From Actinomycetota bacterium (GTDB taxonomy: Bacteria; Actinomycetota; Coriobacteriia; Anaerosomatales; Anaerosomataceae): 64,000 nucleotides of DNA. Below are positions 61,683-64,000 of this stretch, piece by piece. Location of the stretch: the NCBI GenBank assembly GCA_009773565.1, contig WSXY01000002.1, positions 381,805 through 445,804 on the forward strand. The letters are read 5' to 3'. The notes beneath the pieces are model-generated. The model was given only the letters and a program-made list of their open reading frames with translations. It made no database searches and was not told the origin of the DNA. Position 1 is the first letter of the stretch, and each line of letters opens with the position of its first letter. The position numbers were made by a program, and so were the translations under genes.

Positions 61683-63138
61683 CGCAAAGACCCCCTGGGG
61701 CGGTCGTTTCACCGGTACGCCGGGCGAGTTCCAGCAGCGTTTCGGGGCGTCGCTCGGTGTAGACGCGCGCCTGTACGCCGAGGACATAGCCGGCTCCATC
61801 GCCCATGCGCGCATGCTCGCCGCCCGCAGCATCATCTCGACCGATGATGCGGTAGCGATCGAAGGCGGCCTTCTCGGCATACTCCGAGACATCGAGGCGG
61901 GCACTTTCGCTTTCGATCTTGCCGACGAGGACATCCACATGGCGGTCGAAGGTGAGCTTACACGCCGCATCGGGGAGCCCGGTAAGCGGCTCCACACCGG
62001 GCGGTCGCGCAACGACCAGGTTGCCACTGATACGAGGCTGCACGCGAAGCGTGAGGCGCTGCGACTCTTCGGCGCGAACGCCGCAGTGCGCGCCACGATC
62101 CATCGTTTGGCCGAGGACAACATTGAAGTCATCGTGCCGGGCTATACACACCTCCAGAAGGCCCAGCCGGTACTGCTCAGCCATCATCTGCTCGCGTACT
62201 CCTGGATGCTTGCTCGCGACGCGAAGCGCCTGCGCAACGCGTACAAGGAAGCCGATGCACTGCCGCTCGGCAGTGCCGCGCTCGCGGGCACCACATTCGA
62301 TATCGATCGGGGTATGGTCGCTCACGAACTTGGCTTCTCATCGGTCATCGAGAACTCGCTCGATGCGGTTTCGGACCGGGACTTCCTCGTCGACCTGACC
62401 TATGCATGCACCCTCGGCATGGTGCACCTGTCGCGGTTGGCCGAAGAGCTTATCTTGTGGTCGACCGAGGAGTTCGGCTTCATCACCCTCGATGACGCGT
62501 GGTCGACCGGATCAAGCATCATGCCGCAGAAGAAGAACCCCGATTTTGCCGAGCTTGTGCGAGGCAAGACCGGACGCGTCGTCGGTGACCTGACCGCGCT
62601 GCTTGTGACACTCAAGGGTCTCCCTCTCGCGTACAACAAAGACATGCAGGAGGATAAGGAGCCGGCGTTCGATGCTATCGATACGTACGCGGACTCACTG
62701 CGTGCTGTTGAGGGGATGCTTGCGACGTTGCGCGTCAATGCGGAGCGGATGGCCGAGGGAGCACGCGGTGGCTTCATGGCCGCGACCGATCTGGCCGACT
62801 ACCTTGCAGCGCATGGTGTACCGTTTCGCGAGGCGCATGAGATCGTCGGTAAGCTCGTTCTTTCATGCGAGCGTGAAGGCCGCGTCCTTCAGGACTTCAC
62901 GCACGCCGAGCTGCAGGCCGCGTCACCGGTCTTCGGCGACGACGCATTGGCGACGGTCGCCATCGATGCCGTTGTTGCGCGTCGCACGAGCGAGGGCGGG
63001 ACGGCCCCGGGGCGCGTACGTGAGCAGCTGGCGCTTGCGACCGCCGCACTGGCCCGCGATGAGCGTTGGCTCGCGGAGCGTACAGGGAGTAGCGCCGTGC
63101 GACGCGGGGGCCGTCGCGAAGGTGAGGTCTTAAGGTAG
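61675..63138 (+). CDS. argH: Argininosuccinate lyase
   Basis: 487 aa from ATG 61675 after CAGGAGGA. Fumarase superfamily signature GSSIMPQKKNPD, RLHTGRSRNDQVATD and the C-terminal domain are present. Releases arginine and fumarate; last gene of the operon. A basic C-terminal tail (RRGGRREGEVLR) extends past the core. Confidence 0.95.
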   Translation: MSDAKTPWGGRFTGTPGEFQQRFGASLGVDARLYAEDIAGSIAHARMLAARSIISTDDAVAIEGGLLGILRDIEAGTFAFDLADEDIHMAVEGELTRRIGEPGKRLHTGRSRNDQVATDTRLHAKREALRLFGANAAVRATIHRLAEDNIEVIVPGYTHLQKAQPVLLSHHLLAYSWMLARDAKRLRNAYKEADALPLGSAALAGTTFDIDRGMVAHELGFSSVIENSLDAVSDRDFLVDLTYACTLGMVHLSRLAEELILWSTEEFGFITLDDAWSTGSSIMPQKKNPDFAELVRGKTGRVVGDLTALLVTLKGLPLAYNKDMQEDKEPAFDAIDTYADSLRAVEGMLATLRVNAERMAEGARGGFMAATDLADYLAAHGVPFREAHEIVGKLVLSCEREGRVLQDFTHAELQAASPVFGDDALATVAIDAVVARRTSEGGTAPGRVREQLALATAALARDERWLAERTGSSAVRRGGRREGEVLR

Positions 63139-63193
63139 AACCACACCGCAACCGCGGGGGGCGGCCGGGTGGTCTTGATGGAAGGGTGAGTCA

Positions 63194-64000
63194 ATGAAAC
63201 TTGGAGATATCTATCGGACTGCGGTTGCGAAGGGCGTGCGCGAAGACGTTCGAAGCGATGCAGAGATACAGCATATGTTGGCTGAGGCCAAGCATACGTA
63301 CGAGAAGCTTGATGCTGAGGAGCAGCCGTACTTCGACAAAGAGCGCCTGACGAATCCGTACTCGGATACGCGGATCTGCCTTGGCGACCCCGACCTTGAG
63401 GTGCGGGGACTCATCACCGGTATCGACATGGAGGTCGGGGAGGTCTTGCTCGCCGATCGCCTGCGTGAGAAAGGCGCACCGATCGACCTCATCCTGGCGC
63501 ATCATCCCGAGGGTCCGGGCTATGCAAACCTCCACGAGGTCATGTACATGCAGGCCGACCTTTGGGCCGCTCAGGGCGTCGGAATCGCCGCGGCTGATGC
63601 GCTCATAGCGCCTCGTGCCGAGGAGATACGGCGCCACATCATGCCGGTGAACCACTACCGCGCCATCGACGCCGCCCGCGAGTTGGGATTCGCTTCGATG
63701 TCGTGTCACACGCCGGCCGACAACAGCGTGAACGCCTTCGTGCTACGTCACCTCGAATCTGAGGCGCCGCGAACTCTCGACGATCTCGTCAAGTCGCTAC
63801 GCCATATTCCCGAGTATGCCGATGGCGCCCGGAAGGGCTATGGTCCGATTATCGTGCAGGGCTCAGGTAGTGGCCGGTGCGGGAGGATCGTCTTGGATAT
63901 GACTGGCGGAACCGAGGGGCCAAAGGAGGCACTCGACCGTCTTTCGGCTGCAGGAGTCGGCACGCTCGTCGGCATGCATTACTCGGAGGAGCACCGGAAG
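63194..64000 (+). CDS. NIF3-like protein, 3' end outside the window
   Basis: 269 codons from ATG 63194 to the window edge without a stop. LILAHHPEGPGYANLHEV and VGIAAADALIAPRA, FASMSCHTPADNSVNAF and LVGMHYSEEHRK resemble the NIF3/DUF34 metal-binding family, whose His residues bind two metals. There is an unusual N-terminal extension of about 60 residues before the first beta strand. Family members are often called GTP cyclohydrolase-like, but the true activity is unknown. It lies 55 nt past argH. Confidence 0.65.
   Translation, partial: MKLGDIYRTAVAKGVREDVRSDAEIQHMLAEAKHTYEKLDAEEQPYFDKERLTNPYSDTRICLGDPDLEVRGLITGIDMEVGEVLLADRLREKGAPIDLILAHHPEGPGYANLHEVMYMQADLWAAQGVGIAAADALIAPRAEEIRRHIMPVNHYRAIDAARELGFASMSCHTPADNSVNAFVLRHLESEAPRTLDDLVKSLRHIPEYADGARKGYGPIIVQGSGSGRCGRIVLDMTGGTEGPKEALDRLSAAGVGTLVGMHYSEEHRK

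Overview
The window reads as chromosome of a high-GC Gram-positive bacterium, most likely a deep-branching actinobacterium of the Coriobacteriia/Anaerosomatales type. The evidence is GC-rich codon use with many GTG and TTG starts, the actinobacterial order murI-rph-rdgB, a T-box in front of pheST, tig-clpP-clpX, infC-rpmI-rplT, and one long arginine operon. The lineage is an inference from gene content only.

Layout. 1-80: start of an ArsR-like regulator leaving the window. 378-10753: one chemosensory operon (DUF4388 protein, cheR, single-domain response regulator, a PilB/GspE-like protein whose catalytic motifs are all degraded, two cheW, an MCP with almost no external domain, cheA with a receiver, cheB). 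It looks like a surface-motility (type IV pilus type) pathway rather than a flagellar one. 10778-13085: murI-rph-rdgB. 13167-13726: five tRNAs (Pro, Gly, Arg, His, Lys).

13679-34735: a 21-kb genomic island integrated in the 3' half of tRNA-Lys, bounded by a 51-bp perfect direct repeat. The intact tRNA is at the left end and the displaced 3' half is at the right end. It carries a radical SAM protein, a type III restriction-modification system, an HTH protein, and then the most unusual part of the window (21546-28340): an array of integron-type gene cassettes with recognisable attC sites but no integron integrase in the window. The cassettes encode unknown proteins (one with a HEPN-type RNxxxH motif), a GNAT acetyltransferase, a small membrane protein and an RNase H-like protein. 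Two phage-type tyrosine recombinases, a RadC-like protein, a J-like protein, a membrane protein and an OB-fold lipoprotein complete the island.

34807-54282: core genes. These are tRNA-Leu, tig-clpP-clpX, a convergent small Cys-rich protein, valS-folC, a zinc-ribbon membrane protein, thrS, an orphan PAS histidine kinase, infC (apparently an ATC start, with a leader terminator)-rpmI-rplT, a TasA/camelysin-like protein with its SipW-type signal peptidase, and a T-box leader followed by pheS-pheT. 54366-63138: argC-argJ-argB-argD-argF-argR-argG-(small membrane protein)-argH, a nearly complete arginine pathway from glutamate with its own repressor, behind a strong promoter that overlaps possible ARG boxes. 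63194-64000: a NIF3-like protein that runs off the right end.
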